DNA from: CAVPJW01 sp963705525
Lineage (GTDB): Bacteria; Acidobacteriota; Vicinamibacteria; Vicinamibacterales; CAVPJW01
DNA: 64,000 bases
Reading direction: 5' to 3'
NCBI GenBank assembly: GCA_963705525.1
Contig: CAVPJW010000004.1
Location: 868,001 to 932,000, forward strand
Part shown: positions 10,231 through 18,815 of the stretch, piece after piece
Layout: each line of letters opens with the position of its first letter
Position numbering within the stretch: position 1 is the stretch's first letter
Notes under the pieces: model-generated
Databases searched by the model: none
Told to the model about the DNA's origin: nothing
Seen by the model: only the letters and a program-made list of their open reading frames with translations
Position numbers and translations under genes: made by a program

Positions 10231-11280
10231 CTAGTGTGAGGAGACGGGCTTGGTGACGCGATCGACGAACAGTCGGATGAAGCGATCCCAGTCGAGGTCG
10301 TACTGAACCTGCATCTTCTGGGCACCCTCCGCATGAGGCCAGATGGCTGTCCAGCCGATCGAGGTGCCGTAGTCGATGTCGTGATTGCTGTCGACGTCGA
10401 CGTACATCTCCTTGGTCTTGACGAGCGTCGGGTCAATCAGGCTGGCGACGGCGACCTGATCGAACATCAACTGCACGTCATCCGGGCGCTTCACGAACTC
10501 CGGCCCCATGGTCTCGGCGATGAGCCTCGTGATGGGCGTGTCGATCTTGACGATCTGGTCGTAATACGTCTTCGTGAATCTTGTCTTCCGCGAGACGTTC
10601 AGAGGCGACAGGTTGATTGGAATGCCGGCGCGCAGCACGATCTTCGCGGCCTCCGGGTCGACCCAGAAATTGAATTCGGCGTTCGGCGTGACGTTGCCAC
10701 CGCCGTCGGGCAGCGTCGCGATGGCGCCGCCCATGATCACGAGTTGCTTGATCTTCGGCGCAAGCCCCGGATAGTTGCGAACGGCCATCGCGATATTCGT
10801 CAGCGGACCGATGGCCAGGATTTCGATCTGTCCCGGATTGGCCATGACCGTCTGCGCGATGAAGTCCATCGCGCTCTGGCGTTCTGCTTTCTTTTTCGCA
10901 AATCCGCCGGGCGGCATCGGCGGCGGATCGTCCGACCACCATTTACCGTGCGTCCGCGTGGCGAAGTCGCTCTTCTGATGCACCAGCGGCATGTTGGCGC
11001 CCTCGTACACCGGAATCCGATCGCGCCCGGCGACCTCGAGCATCTTGAGCGCGTCAGCCGTCGCCTGCTCCATGCTGAAGTTCCCGGCGACGGTCGTGAC
11101 GCCGAGAATGTCCAGCTCGGGCGAGCCCAACGCCAGCGCCAGCGCCAACCCATCGTCCTGCGGCGGCAGCGCAAAGTCAGTGTCGAAAATCACCTTATGC
11201 GGCGCCTGCCCCTGCCCTGTCGTCGCGCCGCCGAAACCGATCAACGTCGCAGCCATCAGCGCTGCCACTGTTCGCTTCAT
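10231..11280 (-). CDS. Exported nucleoside hydrolase, IUNH family (paralogue 1)
   Basis: 349 residues. IUNH enzymes hydrolyse the N-glycosidic bond of nucleosides to ribose and free base, using Ca2+ bound by an N-terminal Asp cluster. The Sec signal is MKRTVAALMAATLIGFGG. The core begins VIFDTDFALPPQDDGLALALAL (Asp33, Asp35 and a DD pair, with a 3-residue insertion against the classical DTDPG-x-DD). Further blocks are GPLTNIAMAVRN, IMGGAIATLP, EFNFWVDPEAAKIV and MFDQVAVASLIDPTLV, where FDQ replaces the usual HDP. The ATG at 11280 was chosen because upstream reading only translates the REP-like repeat. It lies between the DMT permease and ribokinase genes. It probably acts in the periplasm. 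Confidence 0.88.
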   Translation of the reverse strand: MKRTVAALMAATLIGFGGATTGQGQAPHKVIFDTDFALPPQDDGLALALALGSPELDILGVTTVAGNFSMEQATADALKMLEVAGRDRIPVYEGANMPLVHQKSDFATRTHGKWWSDDPPPMPPGGFAKKKAERQSAMDFIAQTVMANPGQIEILAIGPLTNIAMAVRNYPGLAPKIKQLVIMGGAIATLPDGGGNVTPNAEFNFWVDPEAAKIVLRAGIPINLSPLNVSRKTRFTKTYYDQIVKIDTPITRLIAETMGPEFVKRPDDVQLMFDQVAVASLIDPTLVKTKEMYVDVDSNHDIDYGTSIGWTAIWPHAEGAQKMQVQYDLDWDRFIRLFVDRVTKPVSSH

Positions 11281-11312
11281 GACCCTTGACCCCTCCGCCT
11301 CTTCGACCGTTC

Positions 11313-11386
11313 GACGCTTCGACGGGCTCAGCGTCGTCCTGAGCCCATATCGAAGGGCGTCGTCCTGAGCTATGTCGAAGGACGAC
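11313..11386. repeat. REP-like intergenic repeat, copy 2 (inverted)
   Basis: Bases 11359-11386 are the exact reverse complement of 1319-1346, and 11313-11330 is the reverse complement of 1347-1364. Between them lies an extra ~28 bp made of the same motifs (GTCGTCCTGAGC and TCGAAGG), so this copy is partly duplicated. It fills the gap between the permease and hydrolase genes. Confidence 0.6.
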
Positions 11387-11398
11387 CCTTCGACCTTG

Positions 11399-12379
11399 TC
11401 AGGCAATATATGCTCTCGAGATGACCAGCAGCGCCAGGATGTAGCACGCAAACATCAGCGCGAGATACATCTTGGCCTTGCTGCCCGCGTCGCGGAATTC
11501 CTTCCAGACGAAGACACCCCACGCGGCGGCGACCATCGGCGCCGACTGCCCTATCGCATAGGAAATCGCCACACCGACCAGGCTGGCGGCGACGAAGTTG
11601 AAGACCGTGCCCGTACCCCAGACAAAACCACCGACTACCCCGAGAAGGTGATCGACCGGCCTCGCCTTCCAGAACCCTGAAAAGTCCACAGGATCGCCGA
11701 CGAGCGGATTCTTCATGAAGTACACGTTGACGACGAAGCAGCAGAGAAATGCTCCGATCGTGAAGAACACCGCGATACTGTACGGCGTCAGCGGGTTGCC
11801 CGTCGTCAGGGCTCGTGTCACAAACGGCGCAAAGAGCCCCATCAGAACGCCCGACACGACGCAGACGATGATGCTCTTGCTGGACACAGGGCGGCCTCCG
11901 CTCGGCAGGCTCGCATACGCCTTCCCGTCCATGATGATCGCGACGATGGCGAGGGCAATGCCGATGGCGAGCAGCATCGCGTCGCCCTTCGGATCGAGCG
12001 CATAACTCAGGACCGTTCCGACGACGAGGGCAATCCCGATCGAGATCGGAAACGCGATCGCCAGCCCCGCCATTTCAATGCCGGCCACGAGCAGCAGGTT
12101 CGCGATGTTGAAGATGAAACCGCCGATCAAGGCAAACACGAAGTTGCTGGCGTCGGCCGTCCCTATATTGGCGAGAAACCCCTGACCGCTCGCGCCCATG
12201 GACCCCATGGTCAGGGCCAGGATGAGCGACACGAGGACGATCCCGATGGCGTAGTCCCAGTAGAAGAGCTCGAACCGGTATCCCTTGGTGAGCTTGTACG
12301 TGTTGGCCCACGATCCCCAACAGGTGGCGGTGGCGATCATCATCAGCATGGCCACGCCGAACGTTTGAGGAACAAACAT
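11399..12379 (-). CDS. DMT-superfamily permease (GlcU/RbsU/ureide-permease-like)
   Basis: 326 residues and about ten hydrophobic helices, with almost no soluble domain. Distinctive blocks are TCWGSWANTYKL near the start, FELFYWDYAIGI, GGFIFNIANLLLVAGIEMAG, AFPISIGIALVVGTVLSY and APMVAAAWGVFVWKEF. These resemble the two-repeat, ten-helix transporters of the glucose/ribose uptake and ureide permease families. The ATG at 12379 has AAGGAG 8 bp upstream. It is first in a minus-strand set with a nucleoside hydrolase and ribokinase, so ribose, a nucleoside or a base is the likely cargo. The cargo is inference from position. Confidence 0.75.
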   Translation of the reverse strand: MFVPQTFGVAMLMMIATATCWGSWANTYKLTKGYRFELFYWDYAIGIVLVSLILALTMGSMGASGQGFLANIGTADASNFVFALIGGFIFNIANLLLVAGIEMAGLAIAFPISIGIALVVGTVLSYALDPKGDAMLLAIGIALAIVAIIMDGKAYASLPSGGRPVSSKSIIVCVVSGVLMGLFAPFVTRALTTGNPLTPYSIAVFFTIGAFLCCFVVNVYFMKNPLVGDPVDFSGFWKARPVDHLLGVVGGFVWGTGTVFNFVAASLVGVAISYAIGQSAPMVAAAWGVFVWKEFRDAGSKAKMYLALMFACYILALLVISRAYIA

Positions 12380-12619
12380 CGTTGTCGCTCCTTCTGAAGG
12401 CAGTCCGTGATCAGTCGTCGGTCGGTGCCGCAACCATCCCGCATCCACCTCAGATGACGAGACCCGGTGGCCTGGACGAAATGCGAACCAGGAAGGGCGT
12501 CGAAGCTCGGAGGGGCGAAACGAAGAATCACGCGTAACTTAGCACACGGGTTCGGGTTGTCAAGGCTCGTCGCGACCGAGTTTCACGTGATAGAGTCTGA
12601 AAACTCTTTCGAACCTCCT

Positions 12620-13741
12620 ATGACACGACTCCTTGCCGTTTCGATCATCGTTCTCGCCCTCGCCGCAAACAGGACGACTGGTCAGGCACTTCCGACGGTC
12701 AAAGTCATCGCCGATCAGGACAGTGCGGGACCGCAGGGCACCAATTTTCTGTCGCTGCTCATGCTGCTCAACGCTCCACAGGTCAACCTGCTGGGCATCA
12801 CCACGGTCACCGGGGATCAATGGATGGAGCCGGCGACCGTCTTCGCGCTGTACGCGACCGAACTGACCGGCCGCACCGACGTGCCCGTCATCAAGGGCGC
12901 GCAGATGCCGCTCCTCAACACGCCGCAAGAGCAGGAACTGCGCGAAGCGCTGTTCGGATCGCACCCGACGTGGCACGGAGCGTTCAACCCGGATGCGCCG
13001 CCGCCCTCGAAAACGTGGGCGCCTCCCGGAGGTTTTCCGAAGACGAAGCCGCGACCTGGCCGGGCCGCCGATTTCATCATCGACACGATTCGCGCGAACC
13101 CCGGCGAGGTGGTCCTTTATTGCGCCGGACCACTGACCAACGTGGCGCTCGCCATCCGGATGGACCCTGGCATCGTCGAGCTGACCAAAGCGCTCTACAT
13201 CATGGGTGGCAGCAGCGGCGGCAGCTGGGAGCTGAACTGGTGGTGGGATCCGGAAGCGGCGTCGATTGTCATGCGCGCTCCGTGGAAACAGATCGTCATC
13301 ACGACAGGCGAAGCAGGCGCGCAGGTCTTCTCGAGCGAGCGGATGATGAGACGGATCGCCGAGTCGAAGGGGCGGCTCGCCGCCCATGTGCGCGAGCTCT
13401 ATCTGGACTACAAGCCGTTGCCGAGCACCACCATCTGGTCGCCCATGTGGGACGAAATCTCCGTCGCGTCGCTCATCGATCCGACGGTCATCAAGAAGTC
13501 CGAGAAGATGTATCTGGACGTGGTGACGGATCACGGGGCCAAGTACGGTCATACCATTGTCTGGCGGCAGCCAGAGGATGTGCCGAAGTTCTTTCTTCCC
13601 TACAGCGGACCCGATGGAGTCGATCGACCGAAGTGGGTCGGCCATCTCGCCCCGCCGTACAACCGTCATCCCGCCGACGTGCAGATGGAAATCGACGGCG
13701 AAAGGTTTGAAGAGCTGTTTGTAAAAGTGATGAGCAATTAG
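12620..13741 (+). CDS. Exported nucleoside hydrolase-like protein, divergent (paralogue 2)
   Basis: 373 residues. The Sec signal MTRLLAVSIIVLALAANRTTG is followed by an IUNH fold: KVIADQDSAGPQGTNFLSLLMLL, GITTVTGDQW, GPLTNVALAIR, LYIMGGSSGG, NWWWDPEAASIV, MWDEISVASLIDPTVIKKS. Against classical IUNH, the DTDPG-x-DD loop has become DQDSAGPQGTN (second Asp pair missing) and the HDP catalytic motif has become WDE. The metal site or leaving-group activation must therefore differ. It shares DQD-x2-GP and WDE with paralogues 3 and 4. The last codons are written in 7-bp repeats that run into the next gene. It is divergent from the permease gene, across a 240-bp promoter gap with no clear motif. Confidence 0.8.
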   Translation: MTRLLAVSIIVLALAANRTTGQALPTVKVIADQDSAGPQGTNFLSLLMLLNAPQVNLLGITTVTGDQWMEPATVFALYATELTGRTDVPVIKGAQMPLLNTPQEQELREALFGSHPTWHGAFNPDAPPPSKTWAPPGGFPKTKPRPGRAADFIIDTIRANPGEVVLYCAGPLTNVALAIRMDPGIVELTKALYIMGGSSGGSWELNWWWDPEAASIVMRAPWKQIVITTGEAGAQVFSSERMMRRIAESKGRLAAHVRELYLDYKPLPSTTIWSPMWDEISVASLIDPTVIKKSEKMYLDVVTDHGAKYGHTIVWRQPEDVPKFFLPYSGPDGVDRPKWVGHLAPPYNRHPADVQMEIDGERFEELFVKVMSN

Positions 13742-13777
13742 CGATGAGCAACGAGCGATGAGCAGCGAGCAATGAGA
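13729..13777. repeat. Heptamer tandem repeat, seven units
   Basis: Seven 7-bp units of the pattern GATGAGC/AACGAGC/AGCGAGC run through the stop codon of one nucleoside hydrolase gene and into the start codon of the deaminase-like gene. The same heptamer family occurs in reverse orientation at 60336-60370. Confidence 0.75.
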
Positions 13778-14815
13778 AGGAAAGGGCTGAGCGTCGTTGC
13801 CACGATCGCTGGTCTCGTCATGCTATCGGCGGCGTGCGCCTCGCCGGCGCCGAAGACCGCGAGCGGATGGTCGATGGCGGCCGATTCGGCTTCCCTCGTG
13901 CCTGACGAGGCGCTTCAAGGACAGATCTTCCGCGCGCTCGACGCCGCGGAACATGCGGGGACGGATCCGACGATTTCTCAATTCCAGGTGCGATGCGCGA
14001 CCGTGGTCGGACGGCCCGGCGCCGATCAGGTCATCCTCGGCGGGAACTCTGAATACTCGCTGCCCGAAGCTATCCACGGCGAGACATCGCTCGTCAATCA
14101 CGCCATCGCCGTCCTCGGCGCGCCGACCGTGCGATCATCGCTGAAGTTCCTGGCGTTCTACAGCGCACAGTGCACCGGCGGGCGTTCGTGCGGTGACTGC
14201 CGCGATTACCTGATGGCCTCGACCGACTACCAGCAGCTGCTGATCGCCTGTGGACAATCGTCGGATCACACGGTGCACATGCAGCGATTTGCGGATGGTA
14301 TCGTTCCAGAAGAATCCATGTCTGACGCGAGCGCCGCGAGCCTCCTGACTCCCAACGAGCTCGGAGGCCTGATCGATGCGGCGACCAGGGCGCGCAGCGG
14401 CGGCATCGCACTCTTCACCACGCCCAGGCAGCACCTGGGAGCCGCCGCGCTTTCCTTCAAGGGCGAGATCTACTCGGCTGGCGGCGCCGACGATGCGGCG
14501 TTCCACTATCGGCAGCCGATCGGCGGCGCGCTGCAGCAGGCCGCGACCGCCCGCGATTACTTCATCAAGGCCGTCGTCGTGACGGGCGAACCCGGGCAGC
14601 TGCCGCGCGTGAGCTATCGCGACCGGCAGTACGGCTACGAGTTCAGCAGCTTCAATCGCAAGCGGGGACAGCCGCCGATTCAGGTGATTCTCGCGGTCGA
14701 TGGGGATCACTTCCGCGTCAGCACGTTCGAAGACATGCTGCCGCACGCCTTCAGTGCGGCCGACTTCATGCCGGAAGCCGTGGACAAGTTCCTCGCCCGC
14801 CAACCGACGAAATAG
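13772..14815 (+). CDS. Lipoprotein homologue of two-domain cytidine deaminase
   Basis: 347 residues. A lipoprotein-like signal ends in LSAAC (Cys22). Residues ~45-160 match the catalytic domain of E. coli-type Cdd: substrate-side NSEYSLPEA, then HGE (His102, Glu104) and SCGDC (Cys140, Cys143), i.e. the H-x-E ... PC-x2-C zinc and proton-shuttle set, with Ser for Pro. Residues ~190-325 match the second, degenerate domain (IYSAGGADDAAFHYRQPIGGALQQA against the AENAAF-type block of E. coli Cdd), with no zinc ligands, as expected. Cytidine deaminase converts cytidine to uridine and is normally cytoplasmic, so a lipoprotein form is unusual. It follows nucleoside hydrolase 2 by 30 bp. Activity is likely but inferred. 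Confidence 0.75.
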   Translation: MRRKGLSVVATIAGLVMLSAACASPAPKTASGWSMAADSASLVPDEALQGQIFRALDAAEHAGTDPTISQFQVRCATVVGRPGADQVILGGNSEYSLPEAIHGETSLVNHAIAVLGAPTVRSSLKFLAFYSAQCTGGRSCGDCRDYLMASTDYQQLLIACGQSSDHTVHMQRFADGIVPEESMSDASAASLLTPNELGGLIDAATRARSGGIALFTTPRQHLGAAALSFKGEIYSAGGADDAAFHYRQPIGGALQQAATARDYFIKAVVVTGEPGQLPRVSYRDRQYGYEFSSFNRKRGQPPIQVILAVDGDHFRVSTFEDMLPHAFSAADFMPEAVDKFLARQPTK

Positions 14816-14829
14816 CCGCGGCCGGCCAG

Positions 14830-15891
14830 CTATTTGGTCGGCGGCGACGGCTTGCTCATCAGCTCCACGTAGAGCTTCTCGAACTTCGCGCGGTCGATAT
14901 CCACCTGCACGTGCCAGGGTTTATCCGCAAACCACGGCTTGTTGTGAAGCTCCCACCAGAGCGTCTTGCCATAGGCGCCGTTCCATGAGAAGTCGCAATC
15001 CACGTAGAGATCTTCGCTCTTCGTGATGACCGACGGATCAATGATCGACGCCGCCGCCAGCTCGTCCCACATGAAGCCAAAGTACCCATCGGCCTTGGGC
15101 CCGAGATAGGACTCTTTCATGTACTGCGCGAGCGGGTTCGGAGAGGTCGCGATCTGTTCGATGAGCTCCTTGGTGACCAGCGTCTTCTGGCCGACGTCGA
15201 TCGGCGAAAGATGCGCCTCTTTCCATGGGGCGCGCAGGTGCATGGCCGCGGCTTCGGCATCCCACCAGAAATTGAATCGCTGGTTCACAAAGATGTGTCC
15301 GCCCATGGTGTAGACGGCTTTGATCTTCCCGACGATGTCGGGGGCGAGCCTTATGGCGAGCGCAACATTGGTCAGCGGCCCACCGGTGTAGAGGACGAGC
15401 TCGCCGGGGTACTTGCGTGCCATTTCGATGAGGAGCTCCGCCGCGTGCTTGTTGACGGGCTTGATCGTCGGGGGGCCGCCCGGCGCCGGAGGAATCACAT
15501 TCTCGCCAGGATTTTCCTTGCCCCAGTTGCCGTGCCAGCCGTCACCGGGCTTGTTGCCCCAGAGCGCCTCGCGGAGCTCCATCGCTTTGCCCGAGTTGAG
15601 GAGCGGTTCGTTTGCGCCCGCGGCGACGGGGACGTTCGGCTGCCCGCACACTTCAACGATCTTCAGCGTGTGATAGAGCGCCTGGCTGAGCCAGGCATCA
15701 CCGGCGACGACCCCGATGCCTACAACTTCCACATTCGGCGCCATCAGCAGCATCGCGATCGACACCACGTCAGTGCCTCCAGGGCCCGACGTGTCCTGGT
15801 CGATGAACACCTTGATGCGATCGGCCGCGACAGCTGGCGTGGGCGCCAGGAGCACGGCAATCAGGGCCATCACCATGGAAACGCAACGCAT
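14830..15891 (-). CDS. Exported nucleoside hydrolase-like protein, divergent (paralogue 3)
   Basis: 353 residues. The signal peptide MRCVSMVMALIAVLLAPTPAVA ends in an AVA-A cleavage site. The IUNH core reads KVFIDQDTSGPGGTDVVSIAMLLM, GGPLTNVALAIRLA, YTMGGHIFVN, RFNFWWDAEAAAM and MWDELAAASIIDPSVITKS. As in paralogues 2 and 4, the DTDPG-x-DD loop is DQD-x2-GP-x2-TD and the HDP motif is WDE. A ~30-residue insertion rich in Gly/Pro/Asn (GDGWHGNWGKENPGENV) sits near residues 115-145, matching insertions in paralogues 2 and 4. GAGGAGGAG lies just upstream of the ATG. It converges on the deaminase gene, 14 bp apart, and is divergent from the amidohydrolase gene. Confidence 0.82.
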   Translation of the reverse strand: MRCVSMVMALIAVLLAPTPAVAADRIKVFIDQDTSGPGGTDVVSIAMLLMAPNVEVVGIGVVAGDAWLSQALYHTLKIVEVCGQPNVPVAAGANEPLLNSGKAMELREALWGNKPGDGWHGNWGKENPGENVIPPAPGGPPTIKPVNKHAAELLIEMARKYPGELVLYTGGPLTNVALAIRLAPDIVGKIKAVYTMGGHIFVNQRFNFWWDAEAAAMHLRAPWKEAHLSPIDVGQKTLVTKELIEQIATSPNPLAQYMKESYLGPKADGYFGFMWDELAAASIIDPSVITKSEDLYVDCDFSWNGAYGKTLWWELHNKPWFADKPWHVQVDIDRAKFEKLYVELMSKPSPPTK

Positions 15892-16007
15892 GTGTTCTCC
15901 TCCTCGAGAGATTCGGCGAACGACGAGACCGACGCGCACACCTCGCTCAACCCACCTTTGTTACGCGCTACAATGCCATCGAACTCACCAAAGCGAGGCA
16001 GTCTAAC

Positions 16008-17375
16008 ATGATCTTCAGCCTGCTGTTGATCGCGCTGGCGCAGAATGCGCCGGTCGATCTGCTGATCACCAACGGCACCGTGGTCACGATGGACCGCGAG
16101 ATGCGCGTGCTCGAACGAGCGTCGGTCGCGATTCGCGGCGAGACCATCGAGTCGATCATTCCCACCGGCGGTTCCCTGCCCGCGGCGCGTGAGACGATCG
16201 ATGCAACGGGCCAGTTGATCATCCCTGGCCTGATCAACACGCACGGGCACGCGCCCATGGTCATGTTCCGGGGCCTCGCCGATGACATGCGGCTCATGGA
16301 GTGGCTGAACGACGTCATCTTCCCGGCGGAAAAAAAGAACGTCGACGCGGAACTGGCGTACTGGGGCACGCTGCTCGCCTCGATCGAGATGGCCCGGTCT
16401 GGCACGACGACATTCGTGGACATGTATTACTTCGAAGATGACATGGCGCGCGCCGTGGACAAGATCGGCATCCGCGCGGTGCTGGGCCAGACGATCATCG
16501 GCTTCCCGGCCCCGGATTTCAAAACGCCGGAAGAATCGCTCGCGGCAACGGAATCGTTTATCAAGAAGTACAAGTCGCATCAGCGAATCATTCCATCGCC
16601 GGCCCCGCACGCCATCTATACGACGCCGCTCGACATCGTCAAGAAGGCGCGGGATCTGTCGGTGAAGTACGGCGTACCCTTTCAGATCCACGCGCGCGAG
16701 AATGCGCAGGAAGACGAGCAGGTCAGGCAGAAGTTCGGCAAGACGACCATCGAAGTGCTGGAGGAGGCCGGCATCCTGGGTCCGGGCGTCCTCCTCCACC
16801 ACACCGTGACCCTCTCCGAGACGGACATTCCCCGGCTCGCGCGACTGCACGTGGCCACGTCGCACAATCCGGAAAGCAACCTCAAGGTTGCGGCGGGCAT
16901 TGCGCCCGTTCCGAGCCTCCTGGCGGCAGGTGTGGCCGTTGGTCTCGGCACGGACGGCGCGGCGAGCAACAACAATCTCGATATGTTCGAGGAAATGGAC
17001 ACGGCCGCGAAGATTCATAAGGTGGCCCGGAACGATCCCACCGTCATGTCAGCGCGGGAGGTGTTCCGGATGGCCACGCTCGGAGGAGCGGCCGCCATCG
17101 GCATGGCCGATCGCCTTGGATCGCTCGAACCCGGCAAGCTCGCCGATCTGGCCGTGATCGATCTCAGGGCGCCGGAGCTTCATCCGTTGTACGACGTCTA
17201 CTCTCAGCTCGTCTACGCCATCAAGGGCTCGCACGTGCGCACCACGATCGTCGGTGGCAAGGTCATCGTGCGCGACCGGACGATGACGACGGTGGACACA
17301 TCTGAAGTCCTCGCGCACAGCCAGGAGATCCAGCGGCGGATCCAAAGGAGCCTGGGGCGGCCCGTCACGCAATGA
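16008..17375 (+). CDS. Exported amidohydrolase, MTA/SAH deaminase (ATZ/TRZ) family
   Basis: 455 residues. It belongs to the metal-dependent amidohydrolase group that deaminates 5'-methylthioadenosine, S-adenosylhomocysteine, adenosine or guanine. Metal and catalytic residues are in place: GLINTHGHAP (His79, His81), QIHARE (His228), LLHHTV (His264/265) and GTDGAASNNN (Asp316). The N-terminus MIFSLLLIALAQNAP is a short hydrophobic signal not found in cytoplasmic MtaD, so export is likely. A TACAAT -10-like box lies at 15969-15974. The stop codon overlaps the start of the TPR gene (ATGA), so translation is coupled. With the nucleoside hydrolases around it, a purine nucleoside is the likely substrate; another aminohydrolase role is possible. 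Confidence 0.82.
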   Translation: MIFSLLLIALAQNAPVDLLITNGTVVTMDREMRVLERASVAIRGETIESIIPTGGSLPAARETIDATGQLIIPGLINTHGHAPMVMFRGLADDMRLMEWLNDVIFPAEKKNVDAELAYWGTLLASIEMARSGTTTFVDMYYFEDDMARAVDKIGIRAVLGQTIIGFPAPDFKTPEESLAATESFIKKYKSHQRIIPSPAPHAIYTTPLDIVKKARDLSVKYGVPFQIHARENAQEDEQVRQKFGKTTIEVLEEAGILGPGVLLHHTVTLSETDIPRLARLHVATSHNPESNLKVAAGIAPVPSLLAAGVAVGLGTDGAASNNNLDMFEEMDTAAKIHKVARNDPTVMSAREVFRMATLGGAAAIGMADRLGSLEPGKLADLAVIDLRAPELHPLYDVYSQLVYAIKGSHVRTTIVGGKVIVRDRTMTTVDTSEVLAHSQEIQRRIQRSLGRPVTQ

Positions 17376-18751
17376 ACTGGCGAGCGAAGACCGTCGTTCT
17401 GTGTGCCCTGGTGTGCGTGACTCCCCGGACGCCTACCGGACAGGCGTCGCAAAGCGCCGAGGGTCTGCGGCTCGAGGGACAGAAGGCGGCGCTGGCGGGT
17501 CAGCTCGACAAGGCTGAAGCCGGCTATCGCCGAGCCCTCGAGCTCGAACCGAAACGCCTCGATCTTCATCTCGAGCTCGGTGAAGTGCTGAAGGCGGCCG
17601 GCAACTACATCGAAGCGATTGCCGAGTTCAACACCGCGCTCAGCATCGATGCCACGAACGAGCTGGCGAAGCTCGGGCGCGCCGACGCCTATCGGCGGAT
17701 TCCCAACTACGAGGCAGCGCGGCGACTGCTGGAGACCTGTGCCGCCGAGCACCCGAAAAGCGATCTGGCGCTTGTCGCCCTTGGCGAGCTCGACATCGAA
17801 CAGCAGCGATACGACGAGGCCGTCGATCACCTGCAGCGAGCCCTGGTCATCGATCCGAACGATCTGAAGGCGCGCGCGGACCTCGGCGTCGTGTATCGGT
17901 CCAAGAACGACATGCCCGCCGCCCTCAAGGAGCTGGACCGTGTCATTGCCGCAGATCCCACGATGGCGGTCGCGTACTACTTTCGCGGATCGACCTACGC
18001 GGATCTGAACCAGAACGAGCAGGCGCTGGCTGACGCGCGGAAGGTGATCGCGCTGATGCCCGACAGCGTGCCGGGCAGGATGCTCGTGGCGTCGACCTTG
18101 ATACGCCTCCACAACTGCGACGAGGCCCTCACGGTGCTTGAGCCCCTCAGCGAGCAGCGGCCCACGGATCCCGAGCCGCTCTTCCTGCTCGGCCGCGCGT
18201 ATCAGTGCGCCGGGCAGAGTGAACGGGCCGCTCAAGCCACCGCACGTTTTGCCGAGGTGTCGAAGGAGGATCAGACCGCGCGTGAGAACCGAACCCGCGC
18301 GCGCAATCTGGTGATTCAGGCGAACGAGCTGGCCAGGGCGAATCAGCTGCAGGCCGCCCTCGACGCGCTCGCCGATGCGATTCAGAAGGATCCGTCGAAC
18401 AGCGACGCCTACGCCCAGCTGGCGAAAATCTACTTCTCCGCCGGCCGGATGGCCGATGCGCGCACGGCCATCGACAAGGCCCTGAGCGCGCGTCCGTCGC
18501 ACCCCGATTATCTCTACGTGCTCGGCCACGTCCTCGAGGGCCAGGGTGACCTCGCCGGCGCCCTCGACGCGTTCGATCGGGCCCTCAGGGGCAATCCGCT
18601 CGACGCCGAAGCGTACTTCTCGATCGCCATGATTCACGCGCGCCAGAACCACCGCGAGCTGGCCATTCAGGCGATCAAGAAAGCGATTGAGCTCGTCCCG
18701 GACGATCAGGATTACCAGCGGGCGCTGGCGCAACTTGAAGCGATGAAGTGA
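17372..18751 (+). CDS. Exported TPR-repeat protein
   Basis: 459 residues with a signal peptide (AKTVVLCALVCVTP ... GQA) followed by about eleven tetratricopeptide repeats, e.g. AEAGYRRALELEPKRLDLHLELGEVL, DEAVDHLQRALVIDPNDLKARADLG and AGALDAFDRALRGNPLDAEAYF. TPR arrays are scaffolds for protein contacts; no enzyme domain is present. The start codon overlaps the amidohydrolase stop by 4 bp, so the two proteins are made together and may interact. The partner and pathway are unknown. Confidence 0.82.
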   Translation: MNWRAKTVVLCALVCVTPRTPTGQASQSAEGLRLEGQKAALAGQLDKAEAGYRRALELEPKRLDLHLELGEVLKAAGNYIEAIAEFNTALSIDATNELAKLGRADAYRRIPNYEAARRLLETCAAEHPKSDLALVALGELDIEQQRYDEAVDHLQRALVIDPNDLKARADLGVVYRSKNDMPAALKELDRVIAADPTMAVAYYFRGSTYADLNQNEQALADARKVIALMPDSVPGRMLVASTLIRLHNCDEALTVLEPLSEQRPTDPEPLFLLGRAYQCAGQSERAAQATARFAEVSKEDQTARENRTRARNLVIQANELARANQLQAALDALADAIQKDPSNSDAYAQLAKIYFSAGRMADARTAIDKALSARPSHPDYLYVLGHVLEGQGDLAGALDAFDRALRGNPLDAEAYFSIAMIHARQNHRELAIQAIKKAIELVPDDQDYQRALAQLEAMK

Positions 18752-18761
18752 GGCGTGACCC

Positions 18762-18806
18762 TAGGCCTGAAGGCCTGGCCTACTTAGAACTCAGAACTAA
18801 GAACTG
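18762..18806. repeat. Small palindromic repeat and 3 x 7-bp repeat
   Basis: Bases 18762-18782 form a near-palindrome of TAGGCC and GGCCTA. Bases 18786-18806 are three 7-bp units (AGAACTC, AGAACTA, AGAACTG). They lie between the convergent TPR and Qng1-like genes and may mark shared transcript ends. Confidence 0.55.
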
Positions 18807-18815
18807 ACCAGTTCC

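Noticed and set aside
11281..11451. 57-residue N-terminal extension of nucleoside hydrolase 1
   Set aside because: The extension is only translation of the REP-like repeat. ATG 11280 directly precedes a proper signal peptide.
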